From NCBI RefSeq assembly GCF_000498395.2, contig NZ_CP010979.1:3844001-3908000 (forward strand): 64,000 nucleotides of DNA. Direction: 5' to 3'. Positions 25,226-34,353 of this stretch are shown here, piece by piece (positions within the stretch are counted from its first letter, which is position 1; every line of letters begins with the position of its first letter). The notes under the pieces are model-generated. The model saw nothing but the letters and a program-made list of their open reading frames with translations, was not told the DNA's origin and searched no databases. The position numbers and the translations under genes are program-made. This stretch comes from Pseudomonas putida S13.1.2. Its GTDB lineage: Bacteria; Pseudomonadota; Gammaproteobacteria; Pseudomonadales; Pseudomonadaceae.

Positions 25226-25980
25226 GTATTGCCATGGACCCGGCGGCCAGCATGCCGCTGACCGAACACCTGCGGGACCTGCGCAAACGCCTGGTGCGTT
25301 GCCTGGCACTGGTGGCATTGGTGTTCGCCGGCCTGTTCCCCTTCGCCCAGACGTTGTACACGCTCATATCCGAACCGCTGCGGCGCTTTTTGCCAGAAGG
25401 CGCCAGCATGATCGCCACCAGCGTAACCTCGCCGTTTCTGACGCCGTTCAAGCTGACCGCAATGTGTGCAGTGTTCCTGGCCATGCCGCTGCTGCTGCAC
25501 CAGGCCTGGGGTTTTCTGGCGCCGGGGCTGTACCGCCGTGAGCGGCGCATTGCCCTGCCGCTGCTGGTGTCGAGCATCGTGCTGTTCTATGCCGGCATGG
25601 CGTTTGCGTTTTTCCTGGTCTTCCCGATGATGTTCGGTTTCTTTGCCAGCGTGACGCCGGAGGGCGTGGCGATGATGACCGATATCAGCCAGTACCTGGA
25701 CTTTATCCTGGCGCTGTTTCTGGCGTTCGGGCTGGCGTTCGAGATCCCGGTGGCGACGTTCATCGTGGTCTGGGTGGGGTTGGCCGATGTGGCCACGTTA
25801 CGGCGCAGCAGGCCCTATGTGATCGTCGGGTGCTTTGTGGTGGGGATGATCCTGACGCCACCGGATGTGTTTTCGCAGACGATGTTGGCGGTGCCGATGT
25901 GGGTGCTGTTCGAGGTGGGGTTGCTGGCTTGTGGAATGTTGAAGCAGCCTGAGCAAGGCAAGGAGATTGTGGCTGGCTGA
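25222..25980 (+). CDS. tatC: Sec-independent translocase subunit TatC
   Basis: A 252-residue, six-helix inner-membrane protein, the core receptor for RR signal peptides. Signatures are MPLTEHLRDLRKRLVRCLAL (about 10-29), FLMPLLLHQAWGFLAPGLYR-like text near 88-107 and FGLAFEIPVATF (about 171-182). It is the third gene of tatABC, overlapping tatB by 4 nt, and is followed by a long perfect inverted repeat. Confidence 0.96.
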   Translation: MSIAMDPAASMPLTEHLRDLRKRLVRCLALVALVFAGLFPFAQTLYTLISEPLRRFLPEGASMIATSVTSPFLTPFKLTAMCAVFLAMPLLLHQAWGFLAPGLYRRERRIALPLLVSSIVLFYAGMAFAFFLVFPMMFGFFASVTPEGVAMMTDISQYLDFILALFLAFGLAFEIPVATFIVVWVGLADVATLRRSRPYVIVGCFVVGMILTPPDVFSQTMLAVPMWVLFEVGLLACGMLKQPEQGKEIVAG

Positions 25981-25989
25981 CAGGGCCCT

Positions 25990-26071
25990 ATCGCCGGCAA
26001 GCCAGCTCCCACAGGGATATCACAGGATCCGAAAATGCTGATATCCCTGTGGGAGCTGGCTTGCCGGCGAT
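25990..26071. repeat. Perfect 33-bp inverted repeat (REP doublet, GGGAGCTGGC type)
   Basis: The arms 25990-26022 and 26039-26071 are exact reverse complements over 33 nt around a 16-nt loop. The core reads CCTGTGGGAGCTGGCTTGCC, the third REP type in this window. It lies between converging tatC and the NIF3-like gene and can form a very stable hairpin in either transcript, likely acting as a shared 3' end. Confidence 0.85.
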
Positions 26072-26085
26072 GGCCTTGATGCCGT

Positions 26086-26397
26086 CTAGAACTCGGCGAG
26101 CCGCCAGACCTCATAGGCTGGCGTCTCGTACGGGTGGCTCTGCTTGAGCGCAGCGACGGCCTGGGCAATCAGGTCGTCAGCCACCACCAGCTCTACCTTC
26201 CACTCCTCCACCACCTCGACCTGGCCTGTTTGCCCGAGGTACGGCTGGCTGCCGTCCAACGGGCGGAACTGGCCCTGGCCCAGGGTTTGCCAGGCGCAGT
26301 GGTCATAGTCACCGATGCGCCCGCCACCCGCAGCGAACACGGCGGCCTTGACCACTTCGACGTGGCTGGCGGGGACGAAGAAGGCGAGCTTGTACAC
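26086..26397 (-). CDS. Small NIF3/YqfO C-terminal-like protein
   Basis: A 103-residue stand-alone protein resembling the CutA-like insertion domain of YqfO/NIF3 proteins. Recognisable parts are MYKLAFFVPASHVEVVKAAV, GRIGDYDHCAW (about 26-36) and HPYETPAYEVWRL near the end. Function is unknown; the metal-binding NIF3 core is not part of it. It starts 3 nt after the purL stop and is surely co-transcribed with purL. Confidence 0.78.
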   Translation of the reverse strand: MYKLAFFVPASHVEVVKAAVFAAGGGRIGDYDHCAWQTLGQGQFRPLDGSQPYLGQTGQVEVVEEWKVELVVADDLIAQAVAALKQSHPYETPAYEVWRLAEF

Positions 26398-26400
26398 GTC

Positions 26401-29400
26401 TTAGTTCACCCACACCCGCGCGTTGCGGAACATACGCATCAGCGCGGCATCTTCCTGCCACTCATCCGGGCGCCAGGAGTTCTGCACGGCGCGGAACACG
26501 CGCTCCGGGTGCGGCATCATGATGGTCACGCGGCCGTCACGGCTGGTCAGGCCGGTGATACCACGCGGCGAGCCGTTCGGGTTGGCCGGGTAGGCTTCGG
26601 TGACCTTGCCGTGGTTGTCGACGTAGCGCAGGGCCACGCAACCGGACAGGTCGGCTTCCAGCAGTGCCGCTTCGTTGGCGAACTCGGCATGGCCTTCACC
26701 GTGGGCGATGGCGATTGGCATGCGCGAACCGGCCATGCCCTGCAGGAAGATCGAGTTGGACTTCTGCACCTCGACCATGGCCACGCGTGCCTCGAACTGC
26801 TCCGAGCGGTTACGCACGAAGTGCGGCCAGTACTCGGTGCCCGGGATCAGCTCATGCAGGTTGGACATCATCTGGCAACCGTTGCACACGCCCAGGGCGA
26901 AGCTGTCGGTACGCTCGAAGAAGGCCTGGAAGGCGTCACGGGCACGGGCGTTGAACAGCGCCGACTTGGCCCAGCCTTCACCGGCACCCAGCACGTCACC
27001 GTAGGAGAAGCCACCGCAGGCGACCAGGCCCTTGAAGGCCTCGAAGTCGACACGGCCCGCCAGAATGTCGCTCATGTGCACGTCGATGGCGGCAAAACCG
27101 GCGCGGTCGAAGGCGGCTGCCATCTCGACCTGGCCGTTGACGCCCTGCTCACGCAGGATGGCCACTTGCGGGCGCACGCCCTTCTTGATGTAAGGCGCGG
27201 CGATGTCGTCGTTGACGTCGAAGCCCAGCTTGACCGACAGGCCCGGGTTGTCTTCCTCGAGCAGCAGGTCGAATTCCTGGTCGGCGCAGTCAGCGTTGTC
27301 GCGCAGGCGCTGGATCTGGTAGCTGGTCTCGGCCCACTGACGCTGCAGCATGCGACGGTCGTCGTCGAACAGCACTTCGCCGTTCAGGCTGATGGACACT
27401 TCGGCGTTGTTGACCGGCTTGCCGATCACCGCGACGCACTCTTCGCCCAGGCCAGCGGCGCTGAACTGTGCCAGTACGTCCGGGGTGGCATCCTGGCGAA
27501 CCTGGATGACCGCACCCAGCTCTTCGTTGAAGAGGATGGCCGGGACGTCCTTGCGGTTGTCGGTCAGTGGGTCGAGTTGCAGGTCGAGGCCGCAGTGGCC
27601 GGCGAAGGCCATTTCCAGCACGGTGGTGACCAGGCCGCCGTCGGAGCGGTCGTGGTAGGCCAGCAGGTGGCCGTCGGCGTTCAGGCCCTGAATCACGGCG
27701 AAGAAGGCCTTGAGGTCTTCGGCGTCGTCGACGTCCGGTGCCTGGGCAGCGATCTTGCCGTAGGTCTGCGCCAGGATCGAGGCGCCCATGCGGTTTTTGC
27801 CACGGCCCAGGTCGATCAGGATCAGGTCGGTTTCGCCCTTGTCCATGCGCAGCTCAGGGGTGAGGGTCTTGCGGATGTCGGTGACCGGGGCAAAGCCGGT
27901 GATGATCAGCGACATTGGCGAGGTGACGCTCTTCTCGCCGCCCTCATCGCTCCACTTGGTCTTCATCGACATCGAGTCTTTGCCGACCGGAATGGTAATG
28001 CCCAGCTCCGGGCACAGCTCCATGCCTACAGCCTTGACGGTGTCGTACAGGCGGGCGTCTTCACCCGGGTGGCCGGCAGCGGACATCCAGTTGGCCGACA
28101 GTTTGATGTCGGACAGCTTCTCGATGCGCGAGGCCGCCAGGTTGGTCAGGGTTTCGCCGATGGCCATGCGGCCGGACGCCGGGGCATCCAGCAGCGCCAG
28201 CGGGGTACGCTCGCCCATGGCCATGGCTTCACCGGTGTAGACGTCGAAGCTGGTGGCGGTGACGGCGCAGTCGGCGACCGGTACCTGCCACGGGCCGACC
28301 ATCTGGTCGCGGGCAACCAGGCCGGTGATGGTGCGGTCGCCGATGGTGATCAGGAAGCTCTTGCTGGCCACAGCCGGGTGGTTCAGTACGCGCTGGACGG
28401 CGTTGTCCAGGTCCAGCTCGCTCGGGTCGAAGTCATCACCCAGCTCGGCTTCGCGGGTAACCGAACGGTGCATGCGCGGCGGTTTGCCCAGCAGCACGTC
28501 CAGCGGCATGTCCACAGGCGTGTTGCCGAAGTGGCTGTCGCTTACGGTCAGGTGCGGCTCTTCGGTCGCTTCACCGACCACGGCAAACGGGCAACGCTCA
28601 CGCTCGCAGATGGCCTGGAAACGCTCGAAGTCGACCGCGCTGACAGCCAGCACGTAACGCTCTTGCGATTCGTTGCTCCAGATTTCGTGCGGGGCCATGC
28701 CCGGCTCGTCGTTGGGCACGTTACGCAGCTCGAAGCGGCCACCACGGCCACCGTCGTTGACCAGCTCGGGGAAGGCGTTGGAGATACCGCCGGCGCCGAC
28801 GTCGTGGATGAAAGCGATCGGGTTGTTGTCGCCCAGCTGCCAGCAGCGGTCGATAACCTCCTGGCAACGGCGCTCCATTTCAGGGTTTTCGCGCTGTACC
28901 GAGGCGAAGTCCAGGTCAGCCGAGCTGGCACCGGTCGCCACCGACGAAGCGGCGCCGCCGCCCAGGCCGATCAGCATGGCCGGGCCGCCGAGCACGATCA
29001 GCTTGGCGCCGACGGTGATCTCGCCCTTCTGCACGTGGTCTTCACGGATGTTGCCCATGCCACCGGCCAGCATGATCGGCTTGTGGTAGCCGCGCACTTC
29101 TTCACCGTGCGGGGTGTTGATGGCCTGCTCGAAGGTACGGAAGTAACCGGTCAGGGCCGGGCGACCGAATTCGTTGTTGAACGCCGCGCCACCCAGAGGG
29201 CCTTCGATCATGATGTCGAGGGCGTCGACGATACGCTCAGGCTTGCCGTAGGCCTGCTCCCAAGGCTGCTCGAAGCCCGGAATGCGCAGGTTGGACACGG
29301 TGAAACCGGTGAGGCCCGCCTTGGGCTTGGCGCCACGGCCGGTAGCACCTTCGTCGCGGATTTCGCCGCCGGAGCCGGTGGAGGCACCGGAGAACGGGGC

Positions 29401-30300
29401 GATGGCGGTCGGGTGGTTGTGGGTTTCCACCTTCATCAGGATGTGCACCGGCTCCTGCACCGCGCCGTACTGGCGGGTTTCAGGGTTCGGGAAGAAACGG
29501 CCGGCCACGTTACCGACGATGACCGAGGCGTTGTCCTTGTACGCAGACAGCACGCCTTCGCTGTGCATCTGGTAGGTGTTCTTGATCATGCCGAACAGGC
29601 TTTTTTCCTGAGCCTGGCCGTCGATGTCCCAACTGGCGTTGAAGATCTTGTGGCGGCAGTGCTCGGAGTTGGCCTGGGCGAACATCATCAGTTCGATGTC
29701 GTTCGGGTTGCGCGCAAGGTTCTGGAAGGCCGCGACCAGGTAGTCGATCTCGTCTTCGGCCAGGGCCAGGCCCAGGTCGATGTTGGCCTGGGCCAGGGCT
29801 TCACGGCCACCGGCCAGGATGTCCACCGAGGTCATCGGCTTGGGCTGGGCGTGGCTGAACAGGTCGGACGCCTGCTCCAGCTGGCCGAGCACGCGCTGGG
29901 TCATGCGGTCGTGCAGTTCGGCAGCAATCAATGCGGCATCAGCGTCGCTCAGGGTGCCGGCTACGTAGTAGGCGATACCGCGCTCCAGGCGCTGGATCGA
30001 CTGCAGGCCGCAGTTGTGGGCGATGTCGCTGGCCTTGCTGGCCCACGGCGAAATGGTGCCCAACCGCGGCACGACCAGGAACAGGCGGCCGGTCGGCTCC
30101 TGTACCGGCACGCTCGGGCCGTACTTGAGCAGACGGCCCAGCACCTGCTGCTGGTCGGCGGTCAGCTCGCCATCGACATCGGCGAAGTGGGCGAATTCGG
30201 CATACAAACCAGTAACAGCGGGGACTTTCTGGCTCAGTTGCTCGAGTAATTTACCGTGGCGAAAGGCAGAAAGGGCAGGAGCGCCGCGCAGGATCAACAT
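26401..30300 (-). CDS. purL: Phosphoribosylformylglycinamidine synthase
   Basis: A 1299-residue single-chain (large-type) FGAM synthase: FGAR + Gln + ATP to FGAM in purine synthesis. The N-terminal PurS-like domain (about 1-150) precedes two PurM-like repeats (AIR synthase-type; LGGPAMLIGLGGGAASS near 426). The C-terminal class I glutaminase (about 1038-1299) keeps the nucleophile in FALGVCNGCQMMSNL. Length equals other gammaproteobacterial PurL. No purine riboswitch is visible upstream. Confidence 0.98.
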   Translation of the reverse strand: MLILRGAPALSAFRHGKLLEQLSQKVPAVTGLYAEFAHFADVDGELTADQQQVLGRLLKYGPSVPVQEPTGRLFLVVPRLGTISPWASKASDIAHNCGLQSIQRLERGIAYYVAGTLSDADAALIAAELHDRMTQRVLGQLEQASDLFSHAQPKPMTSVDILAGGREALAQANIDLGLALAEDEIDYLVAAFQNLARNPNDIELMMFAQANSEHCRHKIFNASWDIDGQAQEKSLFGMIKNTYQMHSEGVLSAYKDNASVIVGNVAGRFFPNPETRQYGAVQEPVHILMKVETHNHPTAIAPFSGASTGSGGEIRDEGATGRGAKPKAGLTGFTVSNLRIPGFEQPWEQAYGKPERIVDALDIMIEGPLGGAAFNNEFGRPALTGYFRTFEQAINTPHGEEVRGYHKPIMLAGGMGNIREDHVQKGEITVGAKLIVLGGPAMLIGLGGGAASSVATGASSADLDFASVQRENPEMERRCQEVIDRCWQLGDNNPIAFIHDVGAGGISNAFPELVNDGGRGGRFELRNVPNDEPGMAPHEIWSNESQERYVLAVSAVDFERFQAICERERCPFAVVGEATEEPHLTVSDSHFGNTPVDMPLDVLLGKPPRMHRSVTREAELGDDFDPSELDLDNAVQRVLNHPAVASKSFLITIGDRTITGLVARDQMVGPWQVPVADCAVTATSFDVYTGEAMAMGERTPLALLDAPASGRMAIGETLTNLAASRIEKLSDIKLSANWMSAAGHPGEDARLYDTVKAVGMELCPELGITIPVGKDSMSMKTKWSDEGGEKSVTSPMSLIITGFAPVTDIRKTLTPELRMDKGETDLILIDLGRGKNRMGASILAQTYGKIAAQAPDVDDAEDLKAFFAVIQGLNADGHLLAYHDRSDGGLVTTVLEMAFAGHCGLDLQLDPLTDNRKDVPAILFNEELGAVIQVRQDATPDVLAQFSAAGLGEECVAVIGKPVNNAEVSISLNGEVLFDDDRRMLQRQWAETSYQIQRLRDNADCADQEFDLLLEEDNPGLSVKLGFDVNDDIAAPYIKKGVRPQVAILREQGVNGQVEMAAAFDRAGFAAIDVHMSDILAGRVDFEAFKGLVACGGFSYGDVLGAGEGWAKSALFNARARDAFQAFFERTDSFALGVCNGCQMMSNLHELIPGTEYWPHFVRNRSEQFEARVAMVEVQKSNSIFLQGMAGSRMPIAIAHGEGHAEFANEAALLEADLSGCVALRYVDNHGKVTEAYPANPNGSPRGITGLTSRDGRVTIMMPHPERVFRAVQNSWRPDEWQEDAALMRMFRNARVWVN

Positions 30301-30659
30301 CGTCGGGACAGCCTCAGGAAGGGGTGTGCTTAGAGGCCGTGCATTCTAGCCTAATTCGATGGCTTTCGGCACCCGCTCTACGCCACGGCTGCCGGGCGGC
30401 GTAACCGGACTTTCGGGTCAAAAAAATCCACCCGCCGCACACAGTCCCTGTAGGAGCGGCCTTGTGTCGCGATGGGCTGCATAGCAGCCCCGGCAATTCG
30501 TGCCGGTACTCAGATTTTGGGGCCGCTGCGCGCCCCATCGCGACACAAGGCCGCTCCTACAGGCAAGCGAGGGCGCTGACATTGCACAGAAAGCGCTACC
30601 AGACAAGCTAACCGTTGTCGAGATATGGTTGAACCGGTCCTTTGCGTATACTGCAACCT
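30301..30659. other. Divergent intergenic region between purL and mltF
   Basis: This 359-nt gap contains both divergent promoters and a REP doublet (30446-30563) placed nearer to mltF. I see no small gene, riboswitch or tRNA in it. Confidence 0.6.
30446..30563. repeat. REP doublet, AGGAGCGGCC type
   Basis: Two inverted copies: the left begins CCCTGTAGGAGCGGCC (30446), the right ends CGCTCCTACAGG (30563). It lies in the intergenic space of two divergent genes rather than at a 3' end. The left boundary CCCTGTAGGAGC matches the reconstructed target of the IS element near 59.9 kb. Confidence 0.85.
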
Positions 30660-32117
30660 ATGTTCGCCCACACTGCTTTGCGCCAGCGTTGCGCCAAATG
30701 GCTTTTCGCAACCGGACTCTTTCTGCTGCTCGGTGCCTGCGTTGAAAAACCCAGCACCCTCGAGCGCGTGAAGGAGGATGGCGTGCTGCGCGTGATCACC
30801 CGCAACAGCCCGGCCACCTACTTCCAGGATCGCAACGGCGAAACCGGTTTCGAGTACGAGCTGGTCAAGCATTTCGCCGACGATCTCGGTGTGAAGCTGG
30901 AGATCGAGACTGCCGACAACCTCGATGAGCTGTTCGATGACCTCGGCAAGCCCTCCGGCCCGGTGCTGGCAGCCGCCGGCCTGGTCAGCAGCGAGCGGCG
31001 CGCGGCCCAGGCCAAATTCTCGCACCCGTACCTGGAAGTCACCCCACAGGTCATCTACCGCAACGGCCGCCCCCGCCCGACCAACGCCAAGGGCCTGGTC
31101 GGCAAGAAAATCATGGTGCTCAAAGGCAGCAGCCATGCCGACCTGCTGGCCGAGCTGAAAAAGCAGAACCCTGGCCTGGACTATGAAGAGTCGGATGCCG
31201 TGGAGGTGGTCGACCTGTTGCGCATGGTCGACGAAGGCCAGATCGACCTGACCCTGGTCGACTCCAACGAGCTGGCGATGAACCAGGTGTACTTCCCCAA
31301 CGTACGCGTGGCCTTCGACGTGGGCGACACCCGCGACCAGCGCTGGGCAGTGGCAGCGGGCGAAGACAACAGCCTGCTTAACGAAATCAACGAATTTCTC
31401 GACAAGGCGCAGAAGAACGGCACCCTGCAACGCCTGAAAGACCGTTATTACGGCCATGTCGACGTATTGGGTTATGTGGGTGCCTACACCTTCGCCCAGC
31501 ACCTGCAACAGCGCCTGCCCAAGTACGAAAAGCACTTCAAGAGCTACGCCAAGGTCGAGCAGGTGGACTGGCGTCTGCTGGCTGCCATCGGCTACCAGGA
31601 ATCGATGTGGCAGCCGGAGGTCACCTCCAAGACCGGCGTGCGCGGCCTGATGATGCTAACCCAGCGCACCGCCCAGGCCATGGGTGTGTCCAACCGGCTG
31701 GACCCGAAACAGAGCATCCAGGGTGGTGCCAAGTACTTCATGAAGATCAAGGCAGAGCTGGACGACAGTATCCAGGAGCCGGACCGCACCTGGTTCGCCC
31801 TGGCTGCCTATAACGTCGGCAGTGGCCACCTGGAAGACGCCCGAACCCTGGCCAAGCGCGAGAAGCTCAACCCTAACAAGTGGCTGGACGTGAAGAAGAT
31901 GCTGCCGCGCCTGTCGCAGAAGCAGTGGTATCGGCAGACCAAATACGGTTATGCCCGTGGCGGCGAGCCGGTGCACTTCGTGGCCAACATCCGTCGTTAC
32001 TACGACATCCTCACCTGGGTGACCCAGCCACAGCTCGAAGGCCAGGTGGCCGAGGGCAACCTGCATGTGCCCGGGGTCAACAAGACCAAGCCGGCGGAAC
32101 AGTCGCCGCCGATGTAG
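30660..32117 (+). CDS. mltF: Membrane-bound lytic murein transglycosylase F
   Basis: A 485-residue outer-membrane lipoprotein. A signal with lipobox LLLGAC (about 24-29) is followed by a solute-binding-like (SBP_bac_3) domain (about 43-265: VLRVITRNSPATYF, FEYELVKHFADDLGV) and a C-terminal SLT family 1 domain (about 285-470). The latter has AIGYQESMWQPEV with the catalytic Glu, GLMMLTQRTAQAMG, and AAYNVGSGH. It cleaves peptidoglycan to 1,6-anhydromuropeptides. I start at the ATG at 30660. Confidence 0.96.
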   Translation: MFAHTALRQRCAKWLFATGLFLLLGACVEKPSTLERVKEDGVLRVITRNSPATYFQDRNGETGFEYELVKHFADDLGVKLEIETADNLDELFDDLGKPSGPVLAAAGLVSSERRAAQAKFSHPYLEVTPQVIYRNGRPRPTNAKGLVGKKIMVLKGSSHADLLAELKKQNPGLDYEESDAVEVVDLLRMVDEGQIDLTLVDSNELAMNQVYFPNVRVAFDVGDTRDQRWAVAAGEDNSLLNEINEFLDKAQKNGTLQRLKDRYYGHVDVLGYVGAYTFAQHLQQRLPKYEKHFKSYAKVEQVDWRLLAAIGYQESMWQPEVTSKTGVRGLMMLTQRTAQAMGVSNRLDPKQSIQGGAKYFMKIKAELDDSIQEPDRTWFALAAYNVGSGHLEDARTLAKREKLNPNKWLDVKKMLPRLSQKQWYRQTKYGYARGGEPVHFVANIRRYYDILTWVTQPQLEGQVAEGNLHVPGVNKTKPAEQSPPM

Positions 32118-32123
32118 GCCTGC

Positions 32124-32222
32124 ACCGGCCTCTTCGCGGGCGCGCCCGCTCCCACAGGTACAGCACAGCCCCAAGGGAGTAGATATTCCTGTGGGAGCGG
32201 GCATGCCCGCGAAGAGGCCGGT
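32124..32222. repeat. REP doublet, GGGAGCGGGC type
   Basis: Inverted copies between converging mltF and tadA: the left begins ACCGGCCTCTTCGCGGGC, the right reads CCTGTGGGAGCGGGCATGCC and ends GAAGAGGCCGGT. It probably protects both 3' ends. Confidence 0.87.
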
Positions 32223-32227
32223 TCAGG

Positions 32228-32707
32228 TCAAGCCTTGGCCCGGCGGGCCTTGAAGAAGTCGCTGAGGATCTGCCCGCACTCCTGCGCCAACACCCCGCCC
32301 TCCACCATCACCCTGTGGTTGAGGAACCCCTGGCCGAAGAACTGCCCCTGGCTCTGCACAATGCCTGCCTTGGGCTCGAGCGCACCAAATACCACGCGCA
32401 TCACCCGCGAATGCACGATCAGCCCCGCACACATGCTGCACGGCTCCAGGGTCACATACAGGGTGCTGCCGGGCAGCCGGTAGTTGCTGGCCGACCTGGC
32501 TGCAGCCCTGATCGCCACCATCTCGGCATGCGCACTAGGGTCGCTGTCGATGATCGGCCGGTTGAACCCCTGGCCGATCACCTGCCCATGCTGCACCAGC
32601 ACCGCCCCCACCGGCACTTCGCCCAGGGCCGCGCCCTCGGCCGCCAGCGCCAGCGCCAGGTGCATGAATTCCTGATCACGGCTGCGATCGATGATCTGCG
32701 GACGCAT
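32228..32707 (-). CDS. tadA: tRNA-specific adenosine deaminase
   Basis: A 159-residue zinc deaminase converting A34 to inosine in tRNA-Arg(ACG). The active site is HAEMVAI (about 58-64, zinc His and catalytic Glu) and PCSMCAG (about 88-94, two zinc Cys). The start ATG at 32705-32707 shares its A with the cumA stop (TGATG), so it is translationally coupled to the multicopper oxidase gene. Length is typical. Confidence 0.95.
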   Translation of the reverse strand: MRPQIIDRSRDQEFMHLALALAAEGAALGEVPVGAVLVQHGQVIGQGFNRPIIDSDPSAHAEMVAIRAAARSASNYRLPGSTLYVTLEPCSMCAGLIVHSRVMRVVFGALEPKAGIVQSQGQFFGQGFLNHRVMVEGGVLAQECGQILSDFFKARRAKA

Positions 32708-34089
32708 CAGACCACCGCGATCGCGGCCATCAGGCCGGTTTCCATGTGGTCGATGACGTGGCAATGGAACATCCAGGTACCCGGGTTATCCGCCACCAGC
32801 GCTACCTGGGCGCGCTCGTTCTTGCCCAGCAGGTAGGTGTCGGTGAACCACGGTTCCTTGATGTCGTGACGGTTGGAGGCGATCACCTTGAAGCTCATGC
32901 CGTGCAGGTGGATGGGGTGCTGGTACTGGGTCATGTTCTTGAGCTCGAAGATGTAGCTCTTGCCCTTTTTTAACGTGGCGATGGGGCGGTCGGCGCAGGT
33001 CTTGTCGGTGATATCCCAGGCCTGTCCGTTGATCTGCCACATGCTCGAGGGTTTGTCCGGGTTGGGGGTGACAGAGACGCTGGCCGCCCACTCGAAATTG
33101 AAGTTGAGCTTTTCGGCATTCTCCAGGTCCGGCTCGGCGATCGGGTTGGGCGGCAGCGCTGGCGGCCAGTCACCCGCCGCGTCGTTACTGGGCACTGAAC
33201 GCAATGTACCCAGGCGCACGAAACCGTCGCGCAGGGAGATCTCCTCACCCGCTTGGGGAATACGTATGGCCAGACAGATGCGCATGCCCGGGCCAAGCCA
33301 GTACTCGTCTTCCAAGGGGCGCGGGGTCACCGGGTTGCCGTCCAGGGCATAGATTTTCGCCTCGCAGTTGCCCTTGAGGTTCAGGCGATAGGTCCAGGTG
33401 TTGTCCAGGTTCAGCAGGCGCACCCGCACCACCTGGCCGGCCGGCAGCTCGGTAACCGAGCCGGCCTGGCCATTGATGGTGATCAAGCGCCCGGCGGTGC
33501 CGTTGCGCGCCGCCTCGCGAGGGATGCTGAAAGGCAGCCAGGCCCCCTGCTCGTCCACATGCCAGTTCTTCAGGCTCAACGTGCGCTCGTGCTGGAACCC
33601 TGTAGGCTCGCGCTCTTCGACGATCAACGGGCCGACCAGGCCGCGCCCCAGCTCTTCGGAACTGCTGACATGCGGGTGGTACCAGTAGCTGCCGGCGTCC
33701 GGCACGCGGAACTTGTAGTCGAAGTACTCGCCCGGTTTTACCGGCAGTTGCGACACATAGGGCACGCCGTCCATTTCCAGCGGCAGGCGAATGCCATGCC
33801 AGTGGATGGTGGTTTCCACCGGCAGGTGGTTGATAAAGCGAACCCGCAGCCAGGTACCCTGGCGCACACGCAACTCGGTGCCTGGGGCCGATGGGCCGAA
33901 CGCCCAGGCCTCGGTCTTGAAGCCCGGCACCAGCTCGACGTCCAAGGGCGCGGCGATCAGCTCGTAGTCATGCCCGGCGTTGTCGTCTTCGACCTTGCCC
34001 AGCCAGTAACGCGCCGCGCCACCGGCGCCCAGGCCAACCACAACCAGGCCGGTGAGGCCCTTGAGCATTTGTCGACGGGTGAAGGACAT
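32707..34089 (-). CDS. cumA: Multicopper oxidase CumA
   Basis: A 460-residue periplasmic multicopper oxidase with a Tat signal (MSFTRRQMLKGLTGL). All copper sites are visible: HWHGIRLP (about 97-104), YWYHPHVSS (about 135-143), HPIHLHGMSF (about 393-402) and FHCHVIDHMETGLM (about 439-452), with the type 1 Cys in HCH. It matches the P. putida CumA family in length. CumA was first linked to Mn(II) oxidation, but later work assigned that to MnxG, McoA and MopA, so the real substrate is open. It is followed directly by tadA. Confidence 0.9.
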   Translation of the reverse strand: MSFTRRQMLKGLTGLVVVGLGAGGAARYWLGKVEDDNAGHDYELIAAPLDVELVPGFKTEAWAFGPSAPGTELRVRQGTWLRVRFINHLPVETTIHWHGIRLPLEMDGVPYVSQLPVKPGEYFDYKFRVPDAGSYWYHPHVSSSEELGRGLVGPLIVEEREPTGFQHERTLSLKNWHVDEQGAWLPFSIPREAARNGTAGRLITINGQAGSVTELPAGQVVRVRLLNLDNTWTYRLNLKGNCEAKIYALDGNPVTPRPLEDEYWLGPGMRICLAIRIPQAGEEISLRDGFVRLGTLRSVPSNDAAGDWPPALPPNPIAEPDLENAEKLNFNFEWAASVSVTPNPDKPSSMWQINGQAWDITDKTCADRPIATLKKGKSYIFELKNMTQYQHPIHLHGMSFKVIASNRHDIKEPWFTDTYLLGKNERAQVALVADNPGTWMFHCHVIDHMETGLMAAIAVV

Positions 34090-34204
34090 CGGTGCGGGTA
34101 CCTCGTGTTCTGCGCAATCAAGCTGCCAGCAGTGGCTGGCAATGAAGGGCGAATACGATACACCTGCAAATGGGAAAGATTAAGTGAAGTGTTGTTTTGC
34201 CTGG

Positions 34205-34310
34205 GCTGGCCTCTTCGCGGGTGAACCCGCTCCCACAGGGACCGCACAGTCATTGAGGCTTGTGCAGCACTTTGTGGGAGCGGGTTTACCCGGGAATGGG
34301 CCGGGACAGG
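34205..34310. repeat. REP doublet, GGGAGCGGGC type
   Basis: Inverted copies between guaA and cumA: the left reads GGCTGGCCTCTTCGCGGGTG and continues to CCGCTCCCACAGGG; the right TTTGTGGGAGCGGGTTTACC. It lies upstream of cumA and downstream of guaA. Confidence 0.82.
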
Positions 34311-34322
34311 CGACAGATACAA

Positions 34323-34346
34323 CAAGGGCGCCTTGCGGCGCCCTTG
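34323..34346 (-). terminator. guaA terminator hairpin
   Basis: A perfect palindrome, CAAGGGCGCC, 4-nt loop, GGCGCCCTTG, 8 nt past the guaA stop. On the minus strand it is followed by TTGTATCTG, a weak U-run. It is the likely end of the guaBA transcript. Confidence 0.65.
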
Positions 34347-34353
34347 GCTCAAC

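Noticed and set aside
26134..30249. Very long open frame antisense to purL (about 1371 codons)
   Set aside because: High-GC codon structure of purL keeps the opposite frame open; the predicted protein is low-complexity, rich in His/Val/Asp/Gly, with no recognisable domain. purL itself is fully conserved.
30301..30659. Purine riboswitch upstream of purL
   Set aside because: No purine-aptamer-like helices or conserved loops are seen; the gap is promoter plus REP sequence.
32707..34089. CumA as the Mn(II) oxidase of this strain
   Set aside because: Sequence shows an intact multicopper oxidase, but later genetic work in P. putida GB-1 assigned Mn oxidation to other enzymes; no substrate claim is made.
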